Shown: positions 7,562-21,524, counted from the stretch's first letter. The stretch is DNA of 64,000 bases from Chitinivorax sp. PXF-14 (GCF_040812015.1 NZ_JBFNXJ010000006.1:1-64000); one strand, 5' to 3'. Translations and numbers: made by a program. Notes: generated by a model from the letters alone, not told the origin.

Positions 7562-9631
7562 TCAGCCTGCCAGCTTGCCAATGTCGGCGACCCGGTTCAT
7601 CAGCCCTTGCAGCTCGGCGAGCAGCGACAGGCGGTTCTTGCGGATCAGTGGCTCGTCGGTGTTCACCATCACCTCGTCGAAGAAGGTGTCGACACTCGTG
7701 CGCAGGCCGGCGAGTGCCTTCAGCGCATCGGTGTAGTCGAGGTTGGCGACGTGCGACTCGACTTGCGGCTTGACCTGGATCACCGCGTCGAACAGCGCCT
7801 TCTCGGCTGCTTCCTGCAGCAGTGCGAAGTCCGGCGTGCCGGTGGCTTCGTCGGTCTTTTTCAGGATGTTGCCGATACGCTTGTTGGCGGCGGCCAGCGC
7901 CTCGGCCTCTGGCAGCGAGCGGAATGCGGTGACGGCTTCGACGCGCGGCAACACCTGGTCGATGCGGCTCGGGCCCTGGCTCACCACGGCTTCGATCGCA
8001 TCCTGCGCGAAATCGCGTGTTGCCAGGTAGTTCTTCAGCCGTTCGAGCATGAAATCGAACAGCCTGGACACGGTGTCGTCGGCCAGGTTGGCGGTGACGA
8101 AGCCGGCGCGCGCATGCTCGAGCAGTGCCTTGAGGTCCAGCGACAGCGGCGATTCGAGCAGGATGCGCAGCACGCCGAGCGCGTGGCGGCGCAGGCCGAA
8201 CGGGTCCTTGTCGCCGGTTGGGATCAGGCCGATGCCCCAGATGCCGACCAGGGTATCGAGCTTGTCGGCGAGCGCCACGGCGGCCGCGACATTGCCCTGC
8301 GGCAGGGTATCGCCGGCGAAGCGCGGGTGGTAATGCCCCTCGATTGCCTGTGCCACGACCTCGGTTTCGCCGTCGAGCTTGGCGTAGTAGAGGCCCATGA
8401 TGCCCTGCAGCTCGGGGAACTCGCCTACCATGTCGGTCAGCAGGTCGGCCTTGGCCAGGTAGGCGGCGCGCTCGGCCGCCTTGGCATCGGCGTTGAGGTG
8501 GCTGGCGATCAGGCCCGCGAGCTTGACCAGGCGTTGCACGCGTTCGAGCTGGGAGCCGAGCTTGTTGTGGTAGACCACGTTCTCGAGGCGGTTGACGCGT
8601 GCATCGAGGCGGGTTTTCTGGTCCTGCTCGAAGAAGAACTTGGCATCCGACAGCCGCGCGCGCAGCACGCGCTCGTTGCCGTGGACGATGTGCGACGGGT
8701 CTTCGGTCTGCAGGTTGCTGACCACCAGGAAGCGCGGCTGCAACCGGCCCTGGTTATCGAGCAGCGGGAAATACTTCTGGTGCTGCTGCATCGACAGGAT
8801 CAGGCACTCCTGCGGCACCTTGAGGAAGTCGGCGCTGAAGCTGCCGGTGTAGACCACAGGCCATTCGACCAGCGCGGTGACTTCGTCGAGCAGCGCGTGA
8901 TAATCGTTGAGCTGGCAGCCGGCGGCCTTGGCAGCACGCTGCAGTTGGTCCTCGATGTAGTGGCGGCGCGCGTCGAAGCTGGCGATCACGTGGCCCTGCT
9001 CATACAGCGTGCGGGCGTAGGTATCAGCGTTCTCAATCGCGATCTCGCCCTGCGACAGGAAACGATGGCCCAGCGTGGTGTTGCCGCTGCCGAGTTCGAG
9101 CACCGTGCCGTCCACCACCTGGCTGCCGTGCAGCATGATCAGGCCGTGTACCGGGCGGATGAACTGGCGCTCGCGGGCACCCCAGCGCATCAGCTTGGGG
9201 GCCGGCAGCTTCTTCAGCGCGGCCTCGACCAGGCCTGCGAGCTGGGCCGACAGCGCTTCGCCTGTCTTGGTATAGCGATGCACGTAGACATCCTGCTTGC
9301 CGTCGTTGCCGATAGCGAGCTGGGCGACGTCGACGCCGCAGGAACGGGCAAAGCCGGCCAGGGCCGGTGTCGGCTGGCCATCCTTCATCGCGCTGGCGAC
9401 GGCCGGGCCGCGGCGCTCGACCGCCTGGTCGGGCTGGATCGCGCTGACATTGGGCACGGTGACCGCCAGGCGGCGCGGGCTGGCGAAGACATGGAATTCG
9501 TTGTCGGCTTCGACGAAGTTGAGTTTGACCAGATCGTCGAAGATGCTCTGCGCAAAGGCGGCGCCCAGCTTGGGCAGCGCCTTGGGAGGCAGCTCTTCGG
9601 TCAGGAGTTCGATGAGCAGGGTGTCTTGCAT
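7562..9631 (-). CDS. glyS: Glycine-tRNA ligase, beta subunit
   Basis: This is the tRNA-binding subunit of the bacterial alpha2beta2 glycyl-tRNA synthetase. The protein has 689 residues, the normal length. The N-terminus TLLIELLTEELPPKALPKLG and the conserved blocks EWPVVYTGSF, VPQECLILSMQQHQKYFPL and GDKDPFGLRRHALGVLRI are family signatures. The start at 9631 is supported by GAAGAAG a few bases upstream. It follows glyQ with a 16-bp gap and is certainly co-transcribed with it. Confidence 0.98.
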   Translation of the reverse strand: MQDTLLIELLTEELPPKALPKLGAAFAQSIFDDLVKLNFVEADNEFHVFASPRRLAVTVPNVSAIQPDQAVERRGPAVASAMKDGQPTPALAGFARSCGVDVAQLAIGNDGKQDVYVHRYTKTGEALSAQLAGLVEAALKKLPAPKLMRWGARERQFIRPVHGLIMLHGSQVVDGTVLELGSGNTTLGHRFLSQGEIAIENADTYARTLYEQGHVIASFDARRHYIEDQLQRAAKAAGCQLNDYHALLDEVTALVEWPVVYTGSFSADFLKVPQECLILSMQQHQKYFPLLDNQGRLQPRFLVVSNLQTEDPSHIVHGNERVLRARLSDAKFFFEQDQKTRLDARVNRLENVVYHNKLGSQLERVQRLVKLAGLIASHLNADAKAAERAAYLAKADLLTDMVGEFPELQGIMGLYYAKLDGETEVVAQAIEGHYHPRFAGDTLPQGNVAAAVALADKLDTLVGIWGIGLIPTGDKDPFGLRRHALGVLRILLESPLSLDLKALLEHARAGFVTANLADDTVSRLFDFMLERLKNYLATRDFAQDAIEAVVSQGPSRIDQVLPRVEAVTAFRSLPEAEALAAANKRIGNILKKTDEATGTPDFALLQEAAEKALFDAVIQVKPQVESHVANLDYTDALKALAGLRTSVDTFFDEVMVNTDEPLIRKNRLSLLAELQGLMNRVADIGKLAG

Positions 9632-9647
9632 GGCAGCTTCTTCTTGG

Positions 9648-10544
9648 TTATTCGGTTCGCGGCTGGCACATCGGGAAGCCAAGCGCTTCGCGGGCTTCGT
9701 AATAGGCCTGGGCCACGCCGCGCGCGAGATTGCGGATGCGGCCGATATAGGCGGCGCGCTCCGTCACCGAGATCGCGCCACGGGCGTCGAGCAGGTTGAA
9801 GGTGTGGCCGGCCTTGAGGATCATCTCATAGCCCGGCAGCGACAGGCCGAGTTCGAGCAGGCGCTTGGCTTCGGCCTCGTAGTTGTTGAACTGCTCGAAC
9901 AGGAGCGCGACGTTGGTCGCCTCGAAGGCGAACTTCGACTGCTCGACTTCGTTCTGCAGGAACACGTTGCCGTAGGTGAGCTTGCTGCCGTCGGGCATGA
10001 TGGCCCAGACCAGGTCGTAGACGTTTTCCACGCCCTGCAGGTACATCGACAGGCGCTCGAGGCCATAGGTGATCTCGCCCAGCACCGGCTTGCAGTCGAG
10101 GCCACCGACCTGCTGGAAGTAGGTGAACTGCGTCACCTCCATGCCGTTCAGCCAGACTTCCCAGCCCAGGCCCCAGGCGCCCAGCGTCGGGTTTTCCCAG
10201 TCATCCTCGACGAAGCGGATGTCGTGCACGGTCGGGTCGATGCCGAGTGCGCGCAGGCTGTCGAGGTAGAGGTCCTGGATGTTGTCGGGCGACGGTTTCA
10301 GTACGACCTGGAACTGGTGGTGCTGGAACAGGCGGTTCGGGTTTTCGCCGTAGCGGCCATCCTTGGGGCGGCGCGAGGGCTGCACGTAGGCGGCATTCCA
10401 CGGCTCGGGGCCGATCGCGCGCAGGAAGGTGGCGGTGTGCGAGGTGCCCGCGCCCACTTCCAAGTCATAAGGCTGGAGCAGGGCGCACCCCTGCTTGTTC
10501 CAGTAGTTCTGCAGGGTGAGGATGATTTCCTGGAAGGTCAGCAT
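9648..10544 (-). CDS. glyQ: Glycine-tRNA ligase, alpha subunit
   Basis: This is the catalytic subunit of tetrameric glycyl-tRNA synthetase. It has 298 residues, and its N-terminus [20 protein letters not shown], the [13 protein letters not shown] block and the [19 protein letters not shown] block are hallmarks of the family. It is first in the run glyQ-glyS. The gene start is unambiguous. Confidence 0.98.
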   Translation of the reverse strand: MLTFQEIILTLQNYWNKQGCALLQPYDLEVGAGTSHTATFLRAIGPEPWNAAYVQPSRRPKDGRYGENPNRLFQHHQFQVVLKPSPDNIQDLYLDSLRALGIDPTVHDIRFVEDDWENPTLGAWGLGWEVWLNGMEVTQFTYFQQVGGLDCKPVLGEITYGLERLSMYLQGVENVYDLVWAIMPDGSKLTYGNVFLQNEVEQSKFAFEATNVALLFEQFNNYEAEAKRLLELGLSLPGYEMILKAGHTFNLLDARGAISVTERAAYIGRIRNLARGVAQAYYEAREALGFPMCQPRTE

Positions 10545-11010
10545 GGATCGATGCTTGCAAACAAGTCAAAACGTCGATTCTACCCGGTTTGCAGGGGCAC
10601 TCAAACCCTGACGGACGCAATGGGAAGCGGCAACAGCATTGGCTAATATGTAGCCTGCGGATGTTCAGCGATAACGCGCGAGGATGGCTTGGCCGAGTTG
10701 CCTGGACAGTACCGGACATTCTTGCTGAAGGCGCGATGGCTGTTGCGTGCCGATACCTGCAGGCCGGCCGGTTTGTCGTCACTGGCGCGGGATGCTCGGA
10801 CGTTGGTGGCGCATGTGCGTAGTCATCATTCGCCGGTAGGCAAGTGCGGGTCGGCCCGGTGCACGTGCCCGGCGGCAGATCGGCGTACGCACCGCGAGCG
10901 ATAGCGGCTATGCTGAGGTAGGCAGAGCGGGTCGTATGTGCTGGCGATGGGCCGCGCCCGGCCGTGGGCTGCATCGTGTCGAAACCTTCCCTGTTTGGAG
11001 CGGACAGATC
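10545..11010. other. Non-coding stretch between glyQ and the DUF488 gene
   Basis: About 465 bp between divergent genes. Open frames on both strands here are short and lack recognisable features. Promoters for glyQS and the DUF488 gene are expected, but I do not see a strong consensus match. Confidence 0.4.
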
Positions 11011-11373
11011 ATGCAGATCCGAATGAAGCGGATATACGAGCCGGTGGCGGGCGATGATGGCGCCCGCGTGCTGATCGACCGGCTCTGGCCGCGTGGCATC
11101 AGCAAGGAGAGGGCGCAGCTGACCTTGTGGGCCAAGGAGATCGCGCCGTCCAACGAGCTGCGCAAGTGGTACGACCATATCCCCGCTCGTTGGGAGGAAT
11201 TCAGGCTGCGCTATGCGGCCGAGCTGGGGGCGCACCACGAAGCACTGGCGCCGCTGCTGCAGCTGATCGAGGCCGGGCCGGTGACTTTTCTCACCAGCAC
11301 CGCCGAGCCCGAGCGCAATCACGGCCATGTGCTGATCGCCTATATCCAGGGCTATCTGGATAATGCCGGCTGA
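11011..11373 (+). CDS. DUF488 family protein
   Basis: This 120-residue cytoplasmic protein belongs to the DUF488 family of uncharacterised proteins. The signatures KRIYEPVAGDDGARVLIDRLWPRGISKE, WAKEIAPSNELRKWY and TSTAEPERNHGHVL are typical. The start at 11011 (MQIRMKRIYE) follows a GGAG about 10 bp upstream; a second Met four residues later fits homologues equally well. It stands alone, with 185 bp to the ygiQ start. The function is unknown. Confidence 0.85.
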   Translation: MQIRMKRIYEPVAGDDGARVLIDRLWPRGISKERAQLTLWAKEIAPSNELRKWYDHIPARWEEFRLRYAAELGAHHEALAPLLQLIEAGPVTFLTSTAEPERNHGHVLIAYIQGYLDNAG

Positions 11374-11558
11374 ATCGGGCTTGGGCGCCAATCACGGCGC
11401 GGCTTACGGTCTTGCCGCCAGGGTGGGCCGATAGCGCCGGTGCGCGGGTCGCCCGGTACCCGGTTTGTGTTGCTATGTCCATGATCTACAAATAAAATTT
11501 TGTGACTTGGTAGTGAAAGTCGGGCACAATACGCGCCTTCCCGATTTTCCTCCCGCCC

Positions 11559-13763
<2,205 letters not shown>

Positions 13764-13786
13764 GGCTGCTGCGGGTCGCAAAACAC

Positions 13787-13815
13787 AAAGGGCTGCCATG
13801 CAGCCCTTTTTCTTT
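13787..13815 (+). terminator. ygiQ terminator
   Basis: Stem AAAGGGCTG (13787-13795) pairs with CAGCCCTTT (13801-13809) and is followed by TTTCTTT. It is a classic rho-independent terminator and may also serve the converging gene. Confidence 0.9.
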
Positions 13816-13832
13816 AGTCTGGATGCCTGACC

Positions 13833-14216
13833 CTACATCGTGCCGAACGCGAAGGCGACCGTGGTCGCCACCATGGTCAACAGGCCGAGCAGGAAGATCA
13901 GGTTTGCCAGTATCTCCCAGCGTGCACCGGTTGCCGCCCGGCGTGTCGAGATGAAGGCGAACAGCGCGCTGACGAGGTAGAGCAGTGCATCGGCAGCGAG
14001 CGCCAGATTGATCAGGCCCGAGCCGGTGCCGCCATAGGCGATGCGGATGCCGATCAGCGCGAGCAGGCACAGCCCCACCATGATCGGCGAGATCGACAGG
14101 ATCGGTGTTGCCGCAACGGCCGGGGCAGCCGACGCCACGGGCATGGGGGCCGGCTTGGGTTGATCCGGGGCGATGAAATCTTTCTTGAAGACCTTGGACG
14201 GCGGGGCGGCGGCCAT
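13833..14216 (-). CDS. Small membrane protein of unknown function
   Basis: A 127-residue protein starting MAAAPPSKVFKKDF. A Pro/Ala-rich cytoplasmic-looking head of ~45 residues is followed by three membrane segments (MVGLCLLALIGIRIAY, NLALAADALLYLVSALFAF, ILANLIFLLGLLTMVATTVAF). I do not recognise the family. It converges on ygiQ and lies about 210 bp beyond yehS. An upstream in-frame Met at 14243 is possible. Confidence 0.6.
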   Translation of the reverse strand: MAAAPPSKVFKKDFIAPDQPKPAPMPVASAAPAVAATPILSISPIMVGLCLLALIGIRIAYGGTGSGLINLALAADALLYLVSALFAFISTRRAATGARWEILANLIFLLGLLTMVATTVAFAFGTM

Positions 14217-14428
14217 GATGGGCTCCTGACGGGTACTACCCATTAGATCGGCAAAATCGGTGAGAAGTTGAAGTGGGCAGTGAGATGCTCAGGCGCAGTC
14301 GCCGCGCGCCCTTGCTGGCGAAAAAACCCTGTTCGCAGCATGCCGCCATGCTGTGCCGCATCGCCGCATGTTTACCGCGTGACCAGCGCGGCGGCTGGCG
14401 CTGCCCGGGCAGGGGCTGCCAGCCCGGC

Positions 14429-14890
14429 TCAGCGGCGGTAGCGCAGCGCCAGGCCGCGCAGGAAATTGCGCATGAACTGGTCGCCGCAGGGCCGGTAATT
14501 CTTGTGCCCAGGCGCGCGGAACAGCGCGTTGAGCTCACCCTTGGTGATACGGAATTGGACGCTGTGCAGGATGGCGAGTACGTCGTCCTCCTTGAGCTCG
14601 AAGGCGATGCGCAGCTTCTTCAGGATGTGGTTGTTGCTGAGCTGGCTGGGTGCGGGCTGCAAGGCGCCATCGTCACGTGGCCCGCGCCGTTCGATGATCA
14701 GGCCGTCGAGAAAGTGATCGAGCAGGGCCGCGTCGCATTCGACATATCCGGCCTCGTCCTCCTTCTTCAGGTAGGTCACCACGGCCGCCCTGTCCGCCGC
14801 ATGGCCGGCCAGCGCCAACAGTTCGACGACCCGGGTCTCGGGCAGGTCGAGCGCAAAGCGCACGCTGCGCAGTACATCGTTGTAGTTCAT
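14429..14890 (-). CDS. DUF1456 / YehS-family protein
   Basis: A 153-residue protein with two copies of the ~60-residue DUF1456 repeat, one starting MNYNDVLRSVRFALDLPET and one starting SNNHILKKLRIAFELKEDD. This matches E. coli YehS in layout; the function is unknown. It lies only 18 bp after the mksB-like gene on the same strand, so it is probably co-transcribed with the condensin-like operon. That is the place where a nuclease subunit gene (mksG/jetD) sits in some related loci. Confidence 0.9.
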   Translation of the reverse strand: MNYNDVLRSVRFALDLPETRVVELLALAGHAADRAAVVTYLKKEDEAGYVECDAALLDHFLDGLIIERRGPRDDGALQPAPSQLSNNHILKKLRIAFELKEDDVLAILHSVQFRITKGELNALFRAPGHKNYRPCGDQFMRNFLRGLALRYRR

Positions 14891-14908
14891 GCTCGCTCTT
14901 CCTTGTTC

Positions 14909-17710
14909 TCAGGCCGTGGTGGCGGCGCGCTCGCGTACCGTCACCATGATAGGCTGGGCGTAGGTTTCGCCCGGCTGCTTCTTGCGCGTGACCAGCGTCA
15001 GTTCCGACGGCTCGAACACGTTGACGTTGTGGGTGGTTGGGCTGGTGATCAGGTATTGTGCCTGCGTCGCCTTGAGGAAGCTCGCCACCTTGTCGATGTT
15101 GAAGATGTCGAGGTGGGCGAACGGCTCGTCGATGAACACGAAGCCGCCGGGGCGGTTGTCGTCCATCATCAGGCCGATCAGCAGGATCAGCGATTTCATC
15201 ACCTGCTGGCCACCCGAGGCTTCGCCGTCGTTGAGGCCCATCATGCCCTTGCGGTCGAAGTTGAACTGCACCGTGAGCCCGGCCTGCGCCAGCACCACGT
15301 CGTCGTTTTCGAGATGCGGGGTGTCGCAGTGGACCTCGATACCGGCCAGCTCGCCGAGCGAGCGGATGTTCTTGCCGTAGCGGCGGATCGTGTTGCGCAG
15401 CACGTTGATGTAGGCGCCGCGCGCATCGTCGGCGAGCTGGGCGGCGCGGTCGAATTCGCGCTGGCGCGACGCGGTCTGGAATTCCATGGCGTGGAACTCG
15501 TCGCGCAGCTTGTCCTTGAGCATCAGCACGTTCGGGTCGATTTCCCAGTCCTCGGCGTCGAGGCGGTGGTCGAGCCGCTCCATCTCGCGCTTGACCATGC
15601 CGGTCGATTCCCATTTCTCGCGCAGGGTCTTCAGGCCCTTGCGGTCCCACCATTCGGCCGGCATCTGCTCGCGCTTGTGGCGGATCGCCTCGTAGCGCTG
15701 CACCTGCTCGCGCCGATGTACGCCGTCGGTCGCCTTCAGCCGGTCCACGTCGCCGCGCACCTGCTGGATGCGGAAGGACAGTTCTCCCTGGCGCGTGTCG
15801 AGCTTGCCCTTGAGTTCCTGCGCTTGCTCGAAGGTGTGGTTGGCGGCGATCAGCGCATCGCTCGCAGCGAGCGCCTTGTCCTTGTGTTGCGCCAGTGATT
15901 CGCCCGCCAGACGGAATTCGTCGGCGCGCGCGGCCAGCATATTGGCGGCATCGACGCCGGCCACCTTGGCCTGCAGCACGCCGATACGGTTGGCCAGCGG
16001 CTCCTGGCGGCGTTCGAGTCGTTCGATCTCGGCCTCGATGCGATCGACCTCGGCCTCCAGCGCGCTGCGGCGCGAGCGGCGCGCGGCTTCGCCGAAGTGG
16101 TATTCGTGCGCGGCCACGCCGATGTGGCGTCCGCCGCGGCGTTCGCGGTGGAAGCCTTCGCGCGTGATCCACTCGGTATCGGCGCCGCGCCGGGCGCCGG
16201 CCTCGGCATCGTCGACCAGTTGCACGCGGTTGAGCTGGCGCGTCAGCCAGTCCGGCGCGTCGGCATTGAACTGCACCACATCGAGCACCGAGCCGCGTTC
16301 GGCGCGCGGTGCGGGCTGGCGCTCGGCGACGACGAAGTGGCGGTATTGCAGCCGCTCGCCGATAGACCAGGCACGGGCGCGGTCCTCGGCGCGCTTCAGC
16401 AGCACGACGTGCTTGTACGGCGCCAGCAGCGCCTCGACGGCGCCTTGCCAGCTCGGGTCGGTCACCTCGACGACATCGGACAGCATCTCGTGACGGATGC
16501 CGGCCTCGTCGAGCGCCGCGCGGAAGCGCTCGACGAAGGGCATCACCTGCGTCTTGCCGCCGCGCAGGGTCTGCGCCAGCGCCGTTGCTTCTTCCTTCTC
16601 GCGCTTGAGGCGCTTGATGTCGGCTTGCAATGCGCCGAGCTCGGTGCGTTTCAGGCCGAGTTCATCGATCTCTGCGGACAGGTCGCCGCCTTGGGCACGC
16701 GCCATTTCCTGCAACTTCTGCTGCTCGTTGAGCTTGCTCTCCAGCGCGCGAATGTCCTCGCGCAGCTTCATGAAATTGGCGTTGGTCTCGGACTGCGCCA
16801 GGCGGTGCTTGACCAGCGCCGGGCCGGCTTCGGTCAGCTGCTTGTCGATGTCGGCCAGCTTGTTCTGCAGGTCTTCGAGTACCAGCAGTTTCTCTCGCAG
16901 GTAGCGGCGGGCACCGAGGTTCTGCTTGCGTGCGCCGAGCATCGACTCGGTCAGCTCGTTGAGCGCCAGACGCGGCAGCACCTCGTTTTCGAGCTGTACG
17001 CGCTCCTGCTGCAACTGTTGCCACTCGATGTAGCGATTGGCGCGGCCGGTGAGTTTTTCCAGGCGGGCGCCGAGCTGTTCGAGATTGCGCTCCATCTCCT
17101 GCAGCTCGCGTTCGGCCTCGCGTTGTTCCTGCTTGGCCTGCTGGTAGTTGTCGAGCACTTCCTTCTCGCCGAACACGTGGAACACCAGATCCAGCAAGGC
17201 ACGCGGGCTGTATTCGCAGAGCTTGTCGGTGTCGCCCTGTTCGAGTGCCAGCACCTCGGCAATCGCCGGTGTCAGCCCAGCGGATTCGAGGCGACGACGG
17301 TAGTCGTTGACGCCGATCCACTGGCCGCGCGCGTCGATCTCCTCGATGCTGACGTCGCCCTCGTGGATCGCATACTGGCGCATCCAGTCACCGCCCTGTT
17401 TCTTCACGCGGCAGGCCAGCGTGATCTGGCCATCGAGGAAGGGGAAAAACGGGTAGCGGCCCGAGGCCGAACGCTCGTTGTCCACCACACCGCGCAGCCA
17501 GGCGACCGGCTCTTTCGAGTTGCGCACATAGCGCTTGTAGTCGCGCTTGCCCGAGCACTTGAGCGCGAGCAGGGTGCGCAGACCGTCGAGCAGCGTGGTC
17601 TTGCCCGAGCCGTTGGGGCCGATGATGGTGACGATCTGGGCATCGAGCGGCAGCGAGAAGCGCTGCCAGAAATCCCAGTGCATGACTTCGAGTTTCTGGA
17701 TATGGAACAT
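14909..17710 (-). CDS. mksB: MksB-like SMC ATPase (MukB/JetC family)
   Basis: This 933-residue SMC-like ATPase has Walker A GPNGSGKTT (31-39), long coiled-coil arms (~190-370 and ~570-760) and a central hinge-like region. A signature motif SGGQQ lies near 834 and Walker B FVFIDEP near 859. A head-coil-hinge-coil-head protein of this length, third after kleisin-like and MukE-like genes, fits MksB of the MksBEF condensins (chromosome organisation) or JetC of Wadjet. No JetD/MksG topoisomerase-like nuclease gene follows, so a chromosomal condensin role is favoured. Family assignment is from motifs and gene order. Confidence 0.85.
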   Translation of the reverse strand: MFHIQKLEVMHWDFWQRFSLPLDAQIVTIIGPNGSGKTTLLDGLRTLLALKCSGKRDYKRYVRNSKEPVAWLRGVVDNERSASGRYPFFPFLDGQITLACRVKKQGGDWMRQYAIHEGDVSIEEIDARGQWIGVNDYRRRLESAGLTPAIAEVLALEQGDTDKLCEYSPRALLDLVFHVFGEKEVLDNYQQAKQEQREAERELQEMERNLEQLGARLEKLTGRANRYIEWQQLQQERVQLENEVLPRLALNELTESMLGARKQNLGARRYLREKLLVLEDLQNKLADIDKQLTEAGPALVKHRLAQSETNANFMKLREDIRALESKLNEQQKLQEMARAQGGDLSAEIDELGLKRTELGALQADIKRLKREKEEATALAQTLRGGKTQVMPFVERFRAALDEAGIRHEMLSDVVEVTDPSWQGAVEALLAPYKHVVLLKRAEDRARAWSIGERLQYRHFVVAERQPAPRAERGSVLDVVQFNADAPDWLTRQLNRVQLVDDAEAGARRGADTEWITREGFHRERRGGRHIGVAAHEYHFGEAARRSRRSALEAEVDRIEAEIERLERRQEPLANRIGVLQAKVAGVDAANMLAARADEFRLAGESLAQHKDKALAASDALIAANHTFEQAQELKGKLDTRQGELSFRIQQVRGDVDRLKATDGVHRREQVQRYEAIRHKREQMPAEWWDRKGLKTLREKWESTGMVKREMERLDHRLDAEDWEIDPNVLMLKDKLRDEFHAMEFQTASRQREFDRAAQLADDARGAYINVLRNTIRRYGKNIRSLGELAGIEVHCDTPHLENDDVVLAQAGLTVQFNFDRKGMMGLNDGEASGGQQVMKSLILLIGLMMDDNRPGGFVFIDEPFAHLDIFNIDKVASFLKATQAQYLITSPTTHNVNVFEPSELTLVTRKKQPGETYAQPIMVTVRERAATTA

Positions 17711-17779
17711 GACTCGGTACTTGGTGTGGGCCGGGCAGCCGCCCGGCGCGGAATTCGATCGATATTGCCGCGTTGCGGC

Positions 17780-18439
17780 TTACAGCAGTGTTGCCTGTCC
17801 TGCCGGCCGCTCGCGCATCTGCTTCAGCACATCGCCCAGTGCGCCTTCGATGATGCGTGGTGCGAGGCGCGAGTAGTCGATCAGCAGATCGAGCATCGGG
17901 CCTTCGTAGATCACCTTGTTGCGGCGGTTGATGAAGCCGAGCTTGGACAGCATGCCGAGATTGGTGTTGAAGCGCATGCGGCCGCCGAGCTGTTCGCCGA
18001 AGTCAGCGTACAGCGCCGATTCCGGGATGCCTGCCGACACGTCGTCGCCAACCGGCATCGGCTTGGCTTCGGCGAACATATCGTTCTGCGCGGCCTGCTC
18101 CTTCTCGCGGCGGGCAATCTGGCGCTCGCGCTTGGGCAGGATGATCAGCGCCCACACGACCACCAGCAGCGCGATGCCGTCGCGCGGCAGGCCGATGTTG
18201 TTGGACAGCCAGGCGTCGCTGGCGCCGAACACGGCTTCTTCGACTGCCGGCTTGACGCCGACGGCGACGTATTCGGAGTAGGGGTTCTCGAGCAGCGTCA
18301 GGCCGCAGCCGGCGAGCCGGTCGTCCAGCGCCTGGCGGAAGCCTTCGTCGGTCAGCGCGCGCCGCGCGAGCTTGTCGTTGCGGTCGAGATAGCGGTGCGC
18401 CAGCAGGCGCGAAATCAGGGTTTGCAGTTCGATGTCCAT
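17780..18439 (-). CDS. mksE: MksE-like subunit (MukE/JetB family, DUF4194-type)
   Basis: A 219-residue protein starting MDIELQTLISRLLAHRYLDR. It is inferred to be the small winged-helix subunit that bridges the kleisin and the SMC ATPase. The motif ENPYSEYVAVGVKPAVEEAVF and the C-terminal RMRFNTNLGMLSKLGFI segment fit the MukE-like group, but the call relies mainly on its place between the kleisin-like and SMC genes. The start at 18439 is preferred to an upstream in-frame ATG (18538), which would overlap the kleisin gene and give an Arg/Ser-rich leader. Confidence 0.75.
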   Translation of the reverse strand: MDIELQTLISRLLAHRYLDRNDKLARRALTDEGFRQALDDRLAGCGLTLLENPYSEYVAVGVKPAVEEAVFGASDAWLSNNIGLPRDGIALLVVVWALIILPKRERQIARREKEQAAQNDMFAEAKPMPVGDDVSAGIPESALYADFGEQLGGRMRFNTNLGMLSKLGFINRRNKVIYEGPMLDLLIDYSRLAPRIIEGALGDVLKQMRERPAGQATLL

Positions 18440-18464
18440 GGTCTTGTCTGGAGGTGGACGGGGT

Positions 18465-19718
18465 TCAGCGCGGCTCGACGTCGCCGACGCTGAGCGCGGC
18501 CACGCCGTTGCGGCAGACTTGGGCCAGCTCGCCGGCAATGTTGAGCTTGAGCGGCAGGCGCGCGATGTCGGCGACGGGGCCGCTCAGCGCCTGGCTCTCG
18601 GGGTCGTTGAGCAGGGCGAGCAGCGACATGCGGTAGGCGGTCAGCGCGTAATTGTCGCCGAGTACCACGTCGGCCAGCGGGGTCGATGCAGCAATGTCGC
18701 CGAGCCCGTCGCGGAACGATTCGGCGAAGATCAGGCGCTCGGCCTCGACACGGCCCGTGGTCGGGGCCTCCTGCGCGGCGGGGATGACCGCCTCGCGGTG
18801 CTTCTCGCGCTCGCGTTCGAGCAGCTCGTATTCGGCCACGTCGAGCATCTCGGATTCGGTAACGAAGATCGGCTCGGGGTGGGCATGCACGACGCCGGCC
18901 GTCAGCGGCGAGAGCCGGTCGACCGGTTGCTTGCGCAACCAGGCCGCGATGTCGGTCGAGGTCAGGCCCGATTCGCCCAGGTGCACGCGCTGCGACTGGA
19001 TGCTGTTCAGCGTGCGCTGGAACACCGCAGTCATGCGCAGCATGCGGCTCTGCGCCTGGCCGATGGCCTGGGCGACGCGATGGGTGGCGCCGTCGAGCTC
19101 TTCGTCGGCGGTGATCGCGCGGATGATCTCGGTGCCTTTCTCGACCCAGCGCCAGACCGAACCGAGTTTCTTCTGCGCCGCGCGAATCACGAATTCCGAG
19201 GCCGACAGCACGGCCTGCTCGAACTCGCTCTGCAGCTCGTTGAGACGCCCCAACAGGTGCTGCAGCGTTTCCACCGACACCTTGCCGACGGCCTGGCCCG
19301 CCGCGACCTGCGAGGTGATGAAGCCGAGCTCGGCATCCTCGTCCTCGCTGAAGCCGAGCAGCGTCGAGATTGCCGCTAGTGCGATGCGCCCGGCCGAGCT
19401 GATCTGGTATACCGCCTCGTCGTTGTCCCACACCAGGAGCTCGTTCTCGCGCAGGCGGTGCAGCACGGTGTTGAGCTTGGTCGGATCGACATAGGCAAAG
19501 GTGGCGCGCAGCTCCTGCGGGCTCCAGCGCGGCGCGTCGGCACGTGCGCCGATCTCGCGCAGGATCATGAGCCGCACCAGCACCTCGTCGTCACCGCCAC
19601 GGAACAGCGTGATGAAGGCGTTCAGCGCCTCGCGTGCGCGCAGCAGCGGGAAGAGGGTGGGCAGGTCGGCGAGTTCGACGCCGGGTTTGAAGAATTCGGC
19701 GAGCAGGTTGTCTTGCAT
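18465..19718 (-). CDS. mksF: MksF-like kleisin subunit (MukF/JetA family)
   Basis: This 417-residue, largely helical protein is first in the three-gene operon. The N-terminal portion looks like a winged helix (PRWSPQELRATFAYVDPTKLNTVLHRLRENELLVWD) followed by long helices, as in kleisins of MukF/JetA type. The C-terminal portion (LKLNIAGELAQVCRNGVAALS) would contact the ATPase. It ends about 25 bp before mksE. There is no obvious regulatory site in the short upstream gap (about 36 bp to the GNAT gene). Confidence 0.75.
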   Translation of the reverse strand: MQDNLLAEFFKPGVELADLPTLFPLLRAREALNAFITLFRGGDDEVLVRLMILREIGARADAPRWSPQELRATFAYVDPTKLNTVLHRLRENELLVWDNDEAVYQISSAGRIALAAISTLLGFSEDEDAELGFITSQVAAGQAVGKVSVETLQHLLGRLNELQSEFEQAVLSASEFVIRAAQKKLGSVWRWVEKGTEIIRAITADEELDGATHRVAQAIGQAQSRMLRMTAVFQRTLNSIQSQRVHLGESGLTSTDIAAWLRKQPVDRLSPLTAGVVHAHPEPIFVTESEMLDVAEYELLEREREKHREAVIPAAQEAPTTGRVEAERLIFAESFRDGLGDIAASTPLADVVLGDNYALTAYRMSLLALLNDPESQALSGPVADIARLPLKLNIAGELAQVCRNGVAALSVGDVEPR

Positions 19719-19754
19719 GGCGGCGATTGTAACATTGCGTGCTGAGTGAAATGC

Positions 19755-21524
<1,770 letters not shown>

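Noticed and set aside
10545-11010. Long minus-strand frame opposite the DUF488 gene
   Set aside because: It is an antisense reading of DUF488 and non-coding DNA, lacking any domain and with improbable composition.
14909-19718. Wadjet (JetABCD) plasmid-defence system
   Set aside because: The fourth, nuclease-type subunit (JetD) is missing in and next to the operon, so a defence call is not supported.
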